This document shows positions 10,736 to 23,017 of a DNA stretch of 64,000 nt, piece after piece. The stretch comes from Diadema setosum (lineage: Eukaryota > Echinodermata > Echinoidea > Diadematoida > Diadematidae): positions 27,054,451-27,118,450 of the forward strand of contig CM067067.1 in NCBI GenBank assembly GCA_033980235.1, in the 5' to 3' direction. The translations under genes and the position numbers were made by a program. Position 1 is the first letter of the stretch. Each line of letters opens with the position of its first letter. The notes below the pieces were generated by a model that was not told the origin of the DNA, did not search any database, and was given only the letters and a program-made list of their open reading frames with translations.

Positions 10736-13700
10736 GAGTTCCCCCACCCAGCCAGCTACAACTTGTACATGAGCAAGAGGAGCATGCAATTCAAAAGAAG
10801 AGACTATTTATCAATGTAATACCGGTACTTCTTTCATTCCGTCCAGATAACAACACATACAGGCAAATACTGAGCAAGAGGAGTGTGCATGATCCAAAAG
10901 AAGAGACTGTTGAAAAGTGTAACAGGTGCATCCTTCACTCCATCCAGATAGTAAAGCACATATAGGTGTACCGTTTTATGCAAAGCCAACCATGGTGGGA
11001 AGATAAAATATCAGTACCAGTTTTAACTGAGACCAATAATTCAACATATTTTGGGGGTTATAGTTCATTATTCTTAAGGTTTGTTAATATGAAATAAGGG
11101 TAGTTTTTCCAAAGGCTCGGTATTCATCAGGTTTGTAATTCCAAACACGGAATTGCACTGTAGTTCTGTTAATCTGTAAAGGAAATAAGGTTTGTTAACC
11201 CGAAAACAAGATATGGTTAATTATTGCGAAGGTTCATTATTCGGAAGGTTTGTAATTCTGAAAATGAAGGAAGGTTTGTTATTTTGAATGTTCATTATTC
11301 CGAAAATGGAATAAGGTTTGTTATTCCGAAGGTTTGTTAATCCAAGAATGAGTGAAGGTTGATTATTCCGAAAATGAAATAAGGCTTGTTATAGGCATTA
11401 TTTACCATTTGAAGATGAAACAAAAACCCCGCTTTTTAAAATAATTATTATTCTGAATGTTCACATATGTATAAAACTGCATGGATAATGTACACTTGTG
11501 TGTTGTAAACAAAAATCTGTCACTTGAGCAAAATCAATACAAAAACAGTTACGCACTTGGTAGGCTCAAGTCTTCAATATCTTATATATAGCTTGAGTTG
11601 TGATCTGATGTGGCTTGCTCGTGTTTAAATTTTCATTATCAATTCATTGTGTTTGTATTTTTTTTTTCATTATTGCAATATGAATGCATTTCTTCAGCTT
11701 GCGAAAACAAGTCACAGGCACCACATCAGTGTACAGAAAATGCAAAGATTCTGCTGTGACATTGACATGGATGCCTTATAGAGGAGGCCTTAGCCTCCCT
11801 GACTGCCCAGAGAAGTTGGGTGTGTCTGAATCAATCATGATTGATTTGCTCTCCATACTAATTACCAAGAGCAGCAGCAGCCTCTAGGCTTACATCAAGG
11901 CCAGTGAATCGAAGGGATCAGATCTTGACTTTAGCAGTACATAAGATGTCAAAGCACTGTTGCTAATGTGTTCACGTTTTATCACCCACAAATGTGTCAC
12001 TGTTGTTCACCTTATACATGGCAAATATTGTACATCTTCATTTTTTTTTTTTTTTTTTTGGAGGCCTGTCAGGGGTTAACTTTTCTTCTGATTTGATTTT
12101 ATAAAATGTCAGTGAGCCATTGTTGATTTGTCCAATTTCCATTCCTTGTTCATGTTTAAGATACACAAATTAATGCACTCTAAATACTAGATCACAATCC
12201 AAAGATTATGATTTGAGTTTGTGATAGCTCCTATAGTGAAATATGAATGTTTCACTGGAATTATCTCCAGGACACCTTTATGATGGAAATAGAAGAGATC
12301 CTCACCTAGAGGAGGAAAAACCTCTCCCACAACCCCGTCTTCCTTGATCTCTTGCAAAGTGCATTGAAATACAGTTAACCTCACATTAGTTGACACATAT
12401 GGGAACAGGCAAACTCCAGGGACTTACAATGTGCATGTCATAAATCCAAAGTTTTATGGGTTTTTCTTTTCTTAAATTTCCACATGGTTCCACATTCCAA
12501 ATTTTTCATTGTGTTGCTATTGGTCGACATCTGTGAGGATTCCTGTTCAAGGCTGACAATCTTTTTCAGCTTAATATGCACTTGTGTTGCATAAAAATCA
12601 AATGCTTTCTGAAAGCCATACACTGTATGCTACCATGCATCAAAAAATCATCGAACAGTCACACGACCCAATTTTAACATGAAGACTCAAAACAGGTACA
12701 ATGGGTCAACCTAGTCAATTTTCAGTTTTTTAGCTCATCCGAGCCTCGGGCTCAAGTGAAATACAATGTATTACGATCACTCATCATCTGGCGTTTGTGA
12801 GGCATCTTGGCAGATGTTATTGATAGGCTGATAGAATAGATATTTGTACAAATGGGCATCATTCCCCACCTGGGGGTCCCCTGGAGCACAGTGCCCCTGG
12901 GGCGTGGTGACAAATCCCGAAATTAAGGAATCTTTGCAAATCTTCTCAAACCTTTAGTGACAAGCTGAGCTAGTGCTATGAATAAGTTTAATAGCTTGGT
13001 GACTGTAGTTTCAAGTTTGTTTGTCGCAGATTGGGGGAAGGGACGGGGGGGGGGGGTCAAGTTTGGGCCCAATTTTTCTTACTTTCATCTACTTCTTGAA
13101 AGGGCATCATTCACCACTTTTTTTTCTTTCTTTTTTTTTTGAAGCAATTCACCACTTTCTTTGTGTGAAAATTTGAGTGAAGTAGGACAAATTGCATCAT
13201 GGAGACGGAAGACAAATTGAAGAAAACTCTCATACCTTTTCATAAACTGCATCATATCAGTATACATGTACAATGTATTATCACTTGCTGTCCGGTCAAG
13301 ACACTTGTTGATTCCTTGCATGGTATACATAACAATCTCACAAATATTACATTTCCTTGAAAAGAAAAGTGTGCAAGACTCTCTAAGTATGTGACATAAA
13401 TTTGTGAGTACATTTGTATTTGTATAATCCTTGAGTTCAGAAAAATTCATACTGTACCTCTCCAGCATTTCATGATTTGTCAATGCACTCACAGGACACA
13501 AAAGAAAATAGTGTTAAGCTTTCTCATCTTAGTTGATGTACATTGTATTAATGATAAAAAAAAGTGGTCGTTGATGATGCTTTGCATGTGTGAGGTAGTA
13601 AAGTGAGTGAGCCATGAAATGTAAAATGTGAATTCTGCTTTATTCACCATTAAATGTACTCCTGTATATGCATATGTGTTTATTTGTATTAAAGGCATTC

Positions 13701-13984
13701 TTCCATGTGAGTACACGTTTGATGTAAATTGTAACATCAATATCAGCTCAAACTTGAGCCAGGAACATACATGAATAGATTGTAGACTTTAAAAATAAAT
13801 CAAAGCTTTATCAAATCTTGATACTGTAGTATGGAATATTCATGAATGCTAAGTTCTGCTTGAAGTGTCAAGTTTGCTTGTTCTTAACTAGCAGAGAGAA
13901 AAAGAGGGAAAGAGAGAGAGAGGCATGCTGATAGATGACAAGACAGTGGATAATTATACCCCCACCCACACATAGTGTGTGTGT
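10736..13984. other. intergenic sequence 3' of the ERICH2-like gene
   Basis: Contains the presumed ERICH2 3' UTR, the minisatellite at 11030-11400 and poly-T/poly-G tracts near 12040 and 13050. Minus-strand ORFs at 12187-12396, 12438-12623 and 13085-13501 look mildly protein-like but lack recognisable domains or convincing splice sites, so no gene is called. Confidence 0.4.
11030..11400. repeat. degenerate minisatellite, GGTTTGTTATTCCGAA-type
   Basis: Imperfect tandem units of GGTTTGTTATTCCGAA(AATGAAATAA). The same unit, better preserved as GGTTCGTTATTCCGAA, makes up 54498-55110 and 56625-57490 inside the giant element. Confidence 0.7.
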
Positions 13985-16330
13985 GGGGGGGGGGGGGTAT
14001 ATAGGAATCACTCTGAGGTCGGGTGGCCGGTCGGTCGGGCGGGCAGGCGGTCGGTCTGTTGCAAAATCTTGTGGATCGAACTCCTCTCTCATTTTTTGAG
14101 CAATTGACCCCAAATTTGGCATGTGTGATCACTATCAAAGGTAGATGTGCAAAACACCTCTTTGGTTAGTATCGCATAAAATGCGTTGCCATGGCAACGG
14201 CATATTTTCGTAAAAACTTGTGGATCGAACTACTCTAATTTTTTTGAGCAATTAACTTCAAATTTGGCATGTGCGACCGCTATCACGGGCAAATGTGCAA
14301 GACACCTTTTTCATGAGTATTTCATGTGTTGCCATGGCAACGGAAGATTTTCATAAAAATCTTACAAAATGTTGTGGATGGCAGTACTCTCTCAGTTTTG
14401 TAGCAATTCAGTTTGAATTTGGGATATGCGATCAATGTAATGTATATTTGTGCAAAACACCTTTGATGTGTGCGTTAATAAATCTGTTGCCATATGGCAA
14501 CAGCAGTTGGTTTTTTTTTACCAATCATACAAAAATGTGTGGATTAAATTAGCCTAACTCCTTCAGTTTTTAAGCATTTGGCTTGAAAATTGGCACATGT
14601 GACCACTATGGTACGTAGATGTGCATACTTACTCTTTCGTCATTGTTGATCAATGTGTTGCCATGGTAACGGCATAGTTTGAATGAAAATCATATGAAAA
14701 TATTGTGAATTCAGTTAACTCCCTCAGTCTCAGAGCATTTGACTTGAAATTTGGCACACATGACCACTATAGTATATAGATATGCAAACTTAATCTTTCG
14801 TCAGTGGTGAACAATGCGTTGCCATGGTAACAGCTTTTTTAAAACCAAAAAACATACAAAAATATTGTGGATTCTGCTAACTTCCTTTAGTCTTCCAGCA
14901 TTTAGCTAGAAATTTGGCACACATGATCACTGTGGTACGTAGATGTGTAAACATAATCTTTCGTCAGTGGTGATCAATGTGTTGCCATGGTAACGGCATA
15001 TTTTGAATGAAAATCATACAAAAATATTGTGGATTCAGTTAACTCCCTCACTCTTTGAGCATTTGGCTTGAAATTTGGCACATGCAACCACTATAGCATA
15101 GATGTGCAAACTTAATCTTTCGTCAGTGGTGAACAATGCGTTGCCATGGTTAACAGCATCTTTTCACTAAAATGCATACAAAAATATTGAGGATTCAGGT
15201 AACTACCTCGGTCTTTGAGCATTTAGCTCGAAATTTGGCACATGTGACCACTATAGTGTGTAGATGAGCATACATAGTCTTTCGTAATTGTTGATCAATG
15301 TGTTGCCATGGCAACCGTATATTTTGAATGAAAATCATGCAAAAATATTGTGGATTCAGTTTACTCCCTCAGTCTTCAGCATTTGGCTTGAAATTTGGCA
15401 CATGTGACCACTATAGCATATAGATGTTCAAACTTAATCTGTCATTATTGTTGAACAATGCGTTGCCATGGTAACAACATTTTTTTTTACCAAAAAGCAT
15501 GTGGATTCAGCCAACTCCCTCAATCTTTGAGCATTTAGCTTGAAATTTGGCACACCTGACCACTATGGCACGTAGATGTGCAAACTTAACCTTTCGTCAT
15601 TGTTGATCAAAGTGTTGCCATGGTCACAGCATAGTCTGAATGAAAATCATACAAAAATATTGTGGATTCAGGTAACTCCCTCAGTCTTTAAGCATTTTGC
15701 TTGAAATTTGGCACATGCAACCATCATAGTACAGAAATATGCAAATTTCATATTTCATCATTGTTGAACAATGTGTTGCCGTGGTAACAGTGCATTTGAA
15801 TGAAAATCATACAAACATTTTGATTCTCCCAACTCTGTTTAGAGCATTTTGGCTTCAAATTTGGCACATGTTACCTCTACATTTGTACCTAGATGTGCAA
15901 AAAATCTTTTGTCAGTGTGGAAAATGTGTTGCCATGGTAACAGTATATTTTGAATGAAAATGATACACTAATACTGTTACATTGTAATTCAACTAAGCCC
16001 CTCATCCTTGTAGCATTTGGCTTGAAATTTGGCACATGTGACGGCTATGATATATAGTTGTGCAAACTTCATTTTTTTTCTTAAATGTCCTACACTGTGT
16101 TGCCATGGTTACACAATTTTTAATAAAAACCATAGAAATCGTCAGTTTATTTATCTTGCTCACTCAGTTTTTGAGCACTTGACTTGAATGTGGGACATGT
16201 GACTAACAGTGAGTAATACATTTATTCACTGTTGAACAGTGCATTGCCATGGTAATTTTTTTTTCCATTAAAAAGTAAAAAAAAAAGTATATATATAATC
16301 CTGGTTGAGCTAATTCCCTCAGTTGTGGGT
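13985..16330. repeat. tandem ~160 bp satellite carrying X-box-like palindromes
   Basis: About fourteen units with spacing near 145-172 bp, each anchored by GTTGCCATGG(T/C)AAC or a one-base variant. Anchors start near 14185, 14338, 14486, 14657, 14818, 14981, 15140, 15302, 15462, 15613, 15775, 15928, 16099 and 16242. Each unit also has ATTGTGGATTCAG, CTCCCTCAGTCTTTGAGCAT, TTGAAATTTGGCACATGTGA and CACTATAGTACGTAGATGTG. The array is entered through GGTCGGTCGGGCGGGCAGG-type sequence at 14020-14060. Both flanks carry GGGGGTATAT. Confidence 0.85.
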
Positions 16331-16679
16331 GGGGGTATATTAATCACAATGAGTGATAGTTCTAGCTTTGTATCATATAATCATTTGTGAAGCCCCAGTA
16401 CATTGCATATTTGTTTGAACAGTCATTGCAGTATCACAATAATACCAAAGTGTGAATGCATAACACTAATTCTGCATTGCAACAACAATCATTGCAACAA
16501 CAATCATACTATTGCAACAACAATCATACTATTACAAGGAGGGGAAAAAGTAGAATATATGAAACTAGTTACCAGTAGTCTCCAGAACTGTGTTTTCCTA
16601 AATCCGAGGTGTAAAAAAAAAAAAAAAAAAAAATCATATACATGTACATGTAATACCTACTCCACAATTACTAAAGCTT

Positions 16680-17243
16680 AAAGGACAAGTTCACCTTCAT
16701 TAACATAAGGATTGAGAGAATGTAGCAATATTAGTAGAACACATCATTGAAAGTTTGAGGAAAATCGGACAATCCGTTCAAAAGTTATAAATTTTTTAAG
16801 TTTTTGTGCAGTCACCGCTGAATGAGAAGACTACTGCAGTGTATGATGTCACATGCGTACAACAATATAAGGAAAATATAAAGAGAATTTCACAAAATGT
16901 CATCTTTTGAAAAAAGTACACATTCCCTTGACTCGTTACTGACATATGTTATGGGTAATATTATTCCCATTGCCTTTAGAAAGAGGCAAGTAAAGTGCTC
17001 TTTTATTATGCAAAAAAAGTGAAAATATGTTTAATTTTCTTTACATTTTCTTCATACTGTTGTACTCATATGACATCACGAGCCTTAGTAGTCTCCTCAT
17101 CCAGCGGTTCCAGCACAAAAATTTTAAAAATTTATAACTTTTGCATCGACTGTCCAATTTTCCTCAAACTTTCACTTATGTGTTCTACTAATATTGCTGC
17201 ATTCTCTCAATCCTTATGTTTATGAAGGTGAACTTGTCCTTTT
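16680..17243. mobile_element. foldback element, ~560 bp
   Basis: Starts AAAGGACAAGTTCACCTTCA and ends TGAAGGTGAACTTGTCCTTT. Arms of about 190 bp are inverted copies (GAGGAAAATCGGACAATCCG against GACTGTCCAATTTTCCTC). The middle contains the TGATGTCACATG / CATATGACATCA pair. Relatives lie at 60343-60862 and, more diverged, at 52865-53410 and 58151-58550. Confidence 0.8.
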
Positions 17244-17696
17244 AGCATGACCCATACACAACTATAGAAGGCTTTCAGTAATGTTAAAATTCATTTGAAT
17301 AGATGTAAATCCACACAAATGACATCACTAAGGCATGTCATGTTCCTTATGTATACAGTAATCAAGTGAGATTGAAGATATAAAGATCAGAAAGAAGGAA
17401 GTGGAAAGAGGATAGAAAAAGAGTATGTATAAACAAGCGAGGTATATTGCTACCTACATTGTGTATGCATACACTGAGTATACAAAACAGCATGTGTGCA
17501 AACATATCCACACTTGCACACGTACGTGACATAGGTGAAAAGAATGACATAGTCTGAAAGAATATTTTAATCAAATCTATATCCAGTTGAACTGTTGCAA
17601 GTGCATAGATCTTCAAATACCTCGACAGGTAAAGACTGTAATATCTTGCACCTTATAATCCTAGCAAAGGTGAGAATATCCACTTTAATACACGTA

Positions 17697-18344
17697 CAGT
17701 TCGACCTTGATTATCCGGCCATGGCGGGACCGGCGCTCATCTGGATAAGTAAATTGGCCGGATATGGGAGACACAATGTTGATGTACGTTCGTTTTATCA
17801 CAATCAATAGAAATTACCTTTACTTGATAAGACTTTCGCCTGCTGGCTCTGCAGGCTTCTTCAGATCGAGCGCTCGATCTGAAGAAGCCTGCAGAGCCAG
17901 CAGGCGAAAGTCTTATCAAGTAAAAGTAATTTCCATTGATTGTGATAAAACGAACGCTCATCCAGTTGACTTTCCAATCAGATGAACCTTTTCAGCGAAT
18001 GTTGATGTATATAGCTGCCGTCCCAGTGCACTGGCAGCTAGGAAGGTAGCGTACCCCGCAACGGTGGTGTAATCTATGCTAGCCTGCGCAAAATTGTAGT
18101 CCCTTCTTCACAAAAATAAAGTATATCTTTATGTGAAAATCATACATGTTTTACGCTCATTAGATATTGAGAAACCTATCATGCACATCTTATGAAATTA
18201 GTGAAATAGATCCATGAAAAGATGTTAAAGTCACTGTTTTTTCTCAATTTTTGGATGAAAAAAAAAAAGTCCTTCACTGCGTGAACGCGTCCGGATAATA
18301 GAGATTTCCGGATAAAAGGAGGCCGGATAATCAAGGTCGAACTG
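17697..18344. mobile_element. pogo-like MITE, 648 bp, with nested palindrome
   Basis: Perfect terminal inverted repeats CAGTTCGACCTTGATTATCC...(inverted at the other end) are flanked by TA target-site duplications at 17695-17696 and 18345-18346. The CAGT...GATTATCCGG ends are typical of pogo/Tigger-type non-autonomous elements. A 170 bp palindrome sits inside at 17787-17956. Confidence 0.85.
17787..17956. repeat. 170 bp near-perfect palindrome
   Basis: The sequence folds about the self-complementary centre GATCGAGCGCTCGATC, with arms of 85 bases and only about two mismatches. The arms contain CCTGCTGGCTCTGCAGGC. There is no loop, so it is a potential cruciform or a long hairpin RNA if transcribed. 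Confidence 0.9.
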
Positions 18345-18542
18345 TATGTGTACCATGACCATTTTATTATGTTCCAATATGTAGGATTATGCATAAGCCT
18401 TACAGACATGGATTAAAAGCAATGGCAGCAGGATTAAAAAAATCTGAAAGCTGCTAGATAGATGTCTGCACATACAATAGGTGGCTGAAGTATAGATGGT
18501 AGGACGTTGGGGGGCAGGATGTCTGCAAGGCAGCTGTTTCAT

Positions 18543-18581
18543 GGGCAGGCTGGTCACTGAATCATAGTGACCAGTCTGCCC
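18543..18581. repeat. short hairpin
   Basis: GGGCAGGCTGGTCACT and AGTGACCAGTCTGCCC form a 16 bp stem with one mismatch around a 7 base loop. Confidence 0.7.
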
Positions 18582-18776
18582 ATAATATGGGAAGACCCTA
18601 TACAAATGTAGTTGGTTAAACATTTTACCAATGATTGTCCAATGTCAATCTTTCACTGTTGAGCCAAATTGGTCCGATGGGAATGATGTATATGTACCTT
18701 TCAAATAACTAACCTTATTAACCTTATTTCATTTTTGAAATTACTAATTGACATGTGATTGACTGGAATAATTTTT

Positions 18777-21338
18777 AGGTGATCCGAGTATCCTCTCGGA
18801 TCACCTTCTGTATCTGTACTGATTCTTTATTCTTCTTTATTTCTGGACAAAATTTGTGTATCGGTTAGCTCAGAAAGTCCTCTTCCTATCAATGTCAAAA
18901 TCATACCATATATGTATCGTGTCCCAAAGACGACCCATCAAGTAAAATCATAGTGATCAGTCGACCGTGACGTCACTATGACGTCATTATATGAAAACAC
19001 ATTCTCAATCATATCTCATTAATGGAGTAGAATTTTTCAATGAAATTTACGTCACATGTATTTCAAGTTATGCGCATTCTACTCATATTCTCAAAATTCA
19101 TATTTTCTCTTAAAACGTGCGCGTACGCGCGCGTTAAAATATTTGTATGCTCAAATCGAGCTCAAAATTTTTTTGCACACGTTTCAGACCATTTGGAGCA
19201 TTTTTTGAAAAATTGAAAAAATCGGACGGACGCGTACGCGCGCGCAAATATACGCACGCACAGCTCATATGCAATGAAAATTTCCCGTTTTTTCACTTTG
19301 ATCGGATGTCTGAAATGTCAAGGAATATTTCTACCAAGTTTCAAGTCAATCCCACTCAAAATGACGTCATACGGGTCCGTCAAAGTTGAAATTCCGCGCG
19401 CGCGTCAATGGCGATATACAGTGCAACAATGCCAAAAAACTGCCAATTTTAAATCCGATTTTACTCGTCAGGATGGACGGTGACCCCCCATTTTCTTTAC
19501 ATATTCTGAAAGCTGATGAGTTGTACATGTCATTTCATGGGTTGGCGATGCTGAAAAAATGATTAAAAGGTATCAAATTTCTTAATAAAGTAAAAAAAGT
19601 AAATTTTCAAAATGACGTCATCAAATTTCAAGTTCATTCAAGCATATCTCACTTATTCTTTAGTTGATTTTCGTCCAAATTTCAATATGTTGTAGCTTAT
19701 TAAATGGTCTTTCAGATATATAATAACAACAATTTAATTAGATGACGGCATCACCTCGTAAAAAGGGATTAAAAGTAACGTTAAATTTGACCAGTTTACG
19801 TGTTATCTCTATGGGAGTGAAGTTTTTCTGGAAATGAAAACTGACATGACTATCTTTATCGAGCACTAGCTCACTTATGCTTCGGTGAATTTCTCCCATA
19901 TTTTAGTATGTTGTAGCTGAGACTTTGGGCTATCGTGAGTGTGCCCTTCGTTTTTTCATACGGAGTCGGCATCATGCCCAAAAACTTGGTTGAAATTAAA
20001 GCTTATCTTCCATGTATTTTCATATTCCTTTCTTTCTGCAACTTTCTTTGCAACTCAAGAAAAACAAGCTCTATCAGCCCAATATTTTGCACATGTTTAG
20101 TTTATGTCACATACATTATTTCATAAAATAACACCTACTTGATCGGGCACCTTCTTGGGTATGTAAATTAGGGTCAAAGGTCAAATATGTTTCATCCTGT
20201 ATCTTGGTGAATACATGTCTTATCTTTCCCATATTTTGCATACGTAAAGACCATGTTACAAGAATCATTTCACAAAATAACCACTTTTTGCTAAGACGCC
20301 ATCTTGTCTGTGCAAAGTAGGGTCAAAGGTCATATGTACTTCTTTCTTTATCTTCATTATGACGTGTTATCTCTATGGGAGGGAATTTTTCTAGATGTGA
20401 AAATTGACATGATTGTCTTTATCGACGACTAGCTCAATTACCCTTCGGTGAATTTCTTCCAGATTTTAGTATGTTGTAGCCAATGTAATACTCTTTAAGT
20501 TTTCTTCAATCAAAGTTTTAATCGGATGATGTCTTCACCTCGTGAAAATAGATATAATGTAACCTTGTCAAATTTAACCAGTTTACGTGTTATCTCTATG
20601 GGAGGGAATTTTTCTGGAAATGAAAATTGACATGACGGCCTTTATCGAACACTAGCTCACTTACTCTTCTGTGAATTTCTCCCAGATTTTAATATGTTGT
20701 AGCTCAGACTTTGGGCTATCGTGACTATACCTTGCATTTTTTCATACGACTCCGAGATCACGTCAAAAAACTTGGTTGAAATCAAACTTATCTTCGATGT
20801 ATTGAGATATTTCTTTCTTTCTACAACTTTCTTTGCAATAACTCAAGAAAAACAGCCCCTATCACGCCCATATTTTGCATATGTTTAGTTCATGTCATTT
20901 ACATTATTTCATAAAATAACAACTACTTGATCAGACACCATCTTGGGTATGTAAATTAGGGTCAAAGGTCATAAATGTTTCAACCTGTATCTTGGTGAAT
21001 ACATGTCCTATCTTTCCCATATTTTGCACACGTAAAGAGCATGTTACAAGGATCATTTCACAAAATAACAATTCTTTGCTCAGATGCCATTTTGTCTGTG
21101 CAAATTGGGGTCAAAGGTCAAATATACTTCATTCTGTATCTTCGTTAGTGTATACGGAATTGTGTACCATAGATGGCAGGTCTGACTCCCTTTTCTAAAT
21201 GAGAATCCAAACATCACACGGCCAATGTCCACTAAACACAGATGAAACCGGTATGGTCATGCCTATTGGGATCAGGAGACTCAAATCGTTGATTTACGAA
21301 TAGATCGGATCACCTAATTTGTCAGTGTTGACAAATTC
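18777..21338 (+). mobile_element. 2.5 kb repeat element, copy A
   Basis: Begins AGGTGATCCGAG and ends CGGATCACCT, followed by the hairpin AATTTGTCAGTGTTGACAAATT. The opening also folds (GGTGATCCGAG, 6 base loop, CTCGGATCACC). Internal blocks recur: GTGTTATCTCTATGGGAG near 19800, 20368 and 20588, and GGGTCAAAGGTCA near 20170, 20320, 20950 and 21110. No long ORF is present. The inverted partner is at 44950-47894. Family unassigned. Confidence 0.75.
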
Positions 21339-21690
21339 CAAGTCTAGTCTTTTATTATCACTGTTTCAAGTTATGGTGGAGTCATTTATCATTTACTGTA
21401 TGTGTCTGAGTATGTAATGCATGTATCTTACCGTCTATACTTCAGCATTCATATGAATTGGACCCCATGGAAAAACAGAATCAAATGGGCAATTCATCCA
21501 TTTTGTAATCTTTCTTTGATTCATGTGTGATTTAGTTATTGCTTTGTGCATCTTTTAATGTGAAATGGAGAATAAACAACAAATTTTCTGAATAATGAAT
21601 TTTGGGAATAGCGAGACCTTTGATATAATGAGTCGTTGAAAAAAAAAACTTTGGAATAATGACTTTCTAACTGTGTACTGTATCTGTTCT

Positions 21691-21765
21691 GTTATAGCAA
21701 TATTGCAATAAAACAAAAGAAAGCTGCTGGTCCCAAGGACTTTGTTACAACGGGAGTGCACTGTC
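21691..21765. mobile_element. remnant of the 33142-type MITE
   Basis: Aligns end to end with 33235-33310: GTTATAG...CAATA...GAAAGCTGCTGGTCCCAAGGACTT...GTGCACTGT. Only the right half is preserved. Confidence 0.6.
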
Positions 21766-22578
21766 CATTTTCTTCATGAAAAGAGATTTAAGATCAATTC
21801 TAGGGGTTTAAACCACTATCAATAAATTTCATCTTCATATAATGTCAGGCCCTAATACATATACATCACATGGAATAGAGTGATCACACGAGGAGAAGGC
21901 CTTCCTGTTGACTGAACATGGCAGTCAGACTGCACTACGGTGTACACAGAAGTGCTTTAATATTAAAAGTAATTTGGAAGCAAATTTTATGATGAAACTC
22001 TTGTGGAGCTTCAAAGATGGCAGAATCCTACTTGTATTTGTCTTACTGTACATGTAGATTGATATGTGAGGAGAATCAGAGTAGCAAAATTCCAGAGCTG
22101 AGGATCTATGGGGTACATGTATTTTCAGTGGAATGCACCAACAGCATGTTTGTGCCAGAGATGAATGTACATGATGCTGTCTGTACCACTCACACAGAAA
22201 AACAAAACCGACCTTAAACTTGCTTGCAAGATCTTATTCTCCTTTATTCATTATTCACAAACATATGCACGTGTATTCATATTTTTTTCTTCATTTACAG
22301 TAAAAATTGAATGCCACCATGTCATTTTCTGCAGTATTACTGCCATTACATAATGACTGCAGATTCATTATGAATAAAATTTATGTGTCTGAAAGACAGG
22401 GTCTTAAATATGTTTGGTTTTTTTTATTGTTTTCATGTTAGGAGATTCCCCAGAAAAATTAGAAAGTTGTAAGTAAACCTGACCTTTGCTCAGGTTGGTC
22501 AATTTCCTTTCTCTTTCAGAACATGATGACAATGAAGTGTCTGAACACTCCGAGACTCAAATGAAGATTACAATCACA
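21766..22578. other. intergenic, nothing recognised
   Basis: AT-rich sequence without a recognisable gene, array or inverted-repeat element. Confidence 0.4.
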
Positions 22579-23017
22579 ATTCTCGGTATTGCCAATGCAC
22601 AGAAAACTTCTGCACACGCTGAAGAGCTCTGTCACAGATGCATTGTGGGATTCCTCAGTGCCCTTGTTCGTTTCCGATTGTCTCACACGTACAATTCAAT
22701 GGAGTTATTTGTCTGCTTTTCTGTTGTTACCCCTTATTTTCTTGGCTATAATGCAGCTTTAGAGAGCTGAAAGTTTCTAAGCCTTACTGATTTGCGGTCA
22801 CTAGGGTCGTGGTGCACTACTGCAAAGGCTTCAATGTGCTGGTCACATGATAGAAAGCGAAGAAATCTTCAACAAAAAATACCTCTGGATGAAGACAGAG
22901 TGTGATCTGAGTGCATGTGCAGCCAAAATCGGGGCAAGTTTGTCCCACAAGCTATCCCATAATGCATCTAAAATGCTGCTCTGGGCACGGCACCTAGGTA
23001 TTGGCGATACCAAGAAT
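22579..23017. mobile_element. MITE-like element, ~440 bp (copy A)
   Basis: Ends ATTCTCGGTATTGCCAATGC and, on the other strand, ATTCTTGGTATCGCCAATAC match at 17 of 20 positions. The body, including CTGAAGAGCTCTGTCACAG, is repeated in opposite orientation at 32301-32754. It lies within about 1.4 kb of the 3' end of XYLB. No coding capacity. Confidence 0.75.

Noticed and set aside
12187..12623. Two minus-strand ORFs that could be terminal exons of a gene convergent with ERICH2
   Set aside because: The second has a possible upstream acceptor, but no upstream coding exon in phase, no homology recognised, and no shared frame between them.
13085..13501. Minus-strand ORF of 138 codons with ordinary-looking composition
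   Set aside because: The longest ORF in the window, but it has no recognised domain, ends in a poly-Lys run from an A-tract, and no convincing splice partners were found. Chance in AT-rich DNA is the simpler reading.
18777..21338. Helitron assignment for the hairpin-ended repeat
   Set aside because: There is an end hairpin, but the bases after it differ between the two copies, no consistent CTRR end is seen and no Rep/helicase sequence is present.
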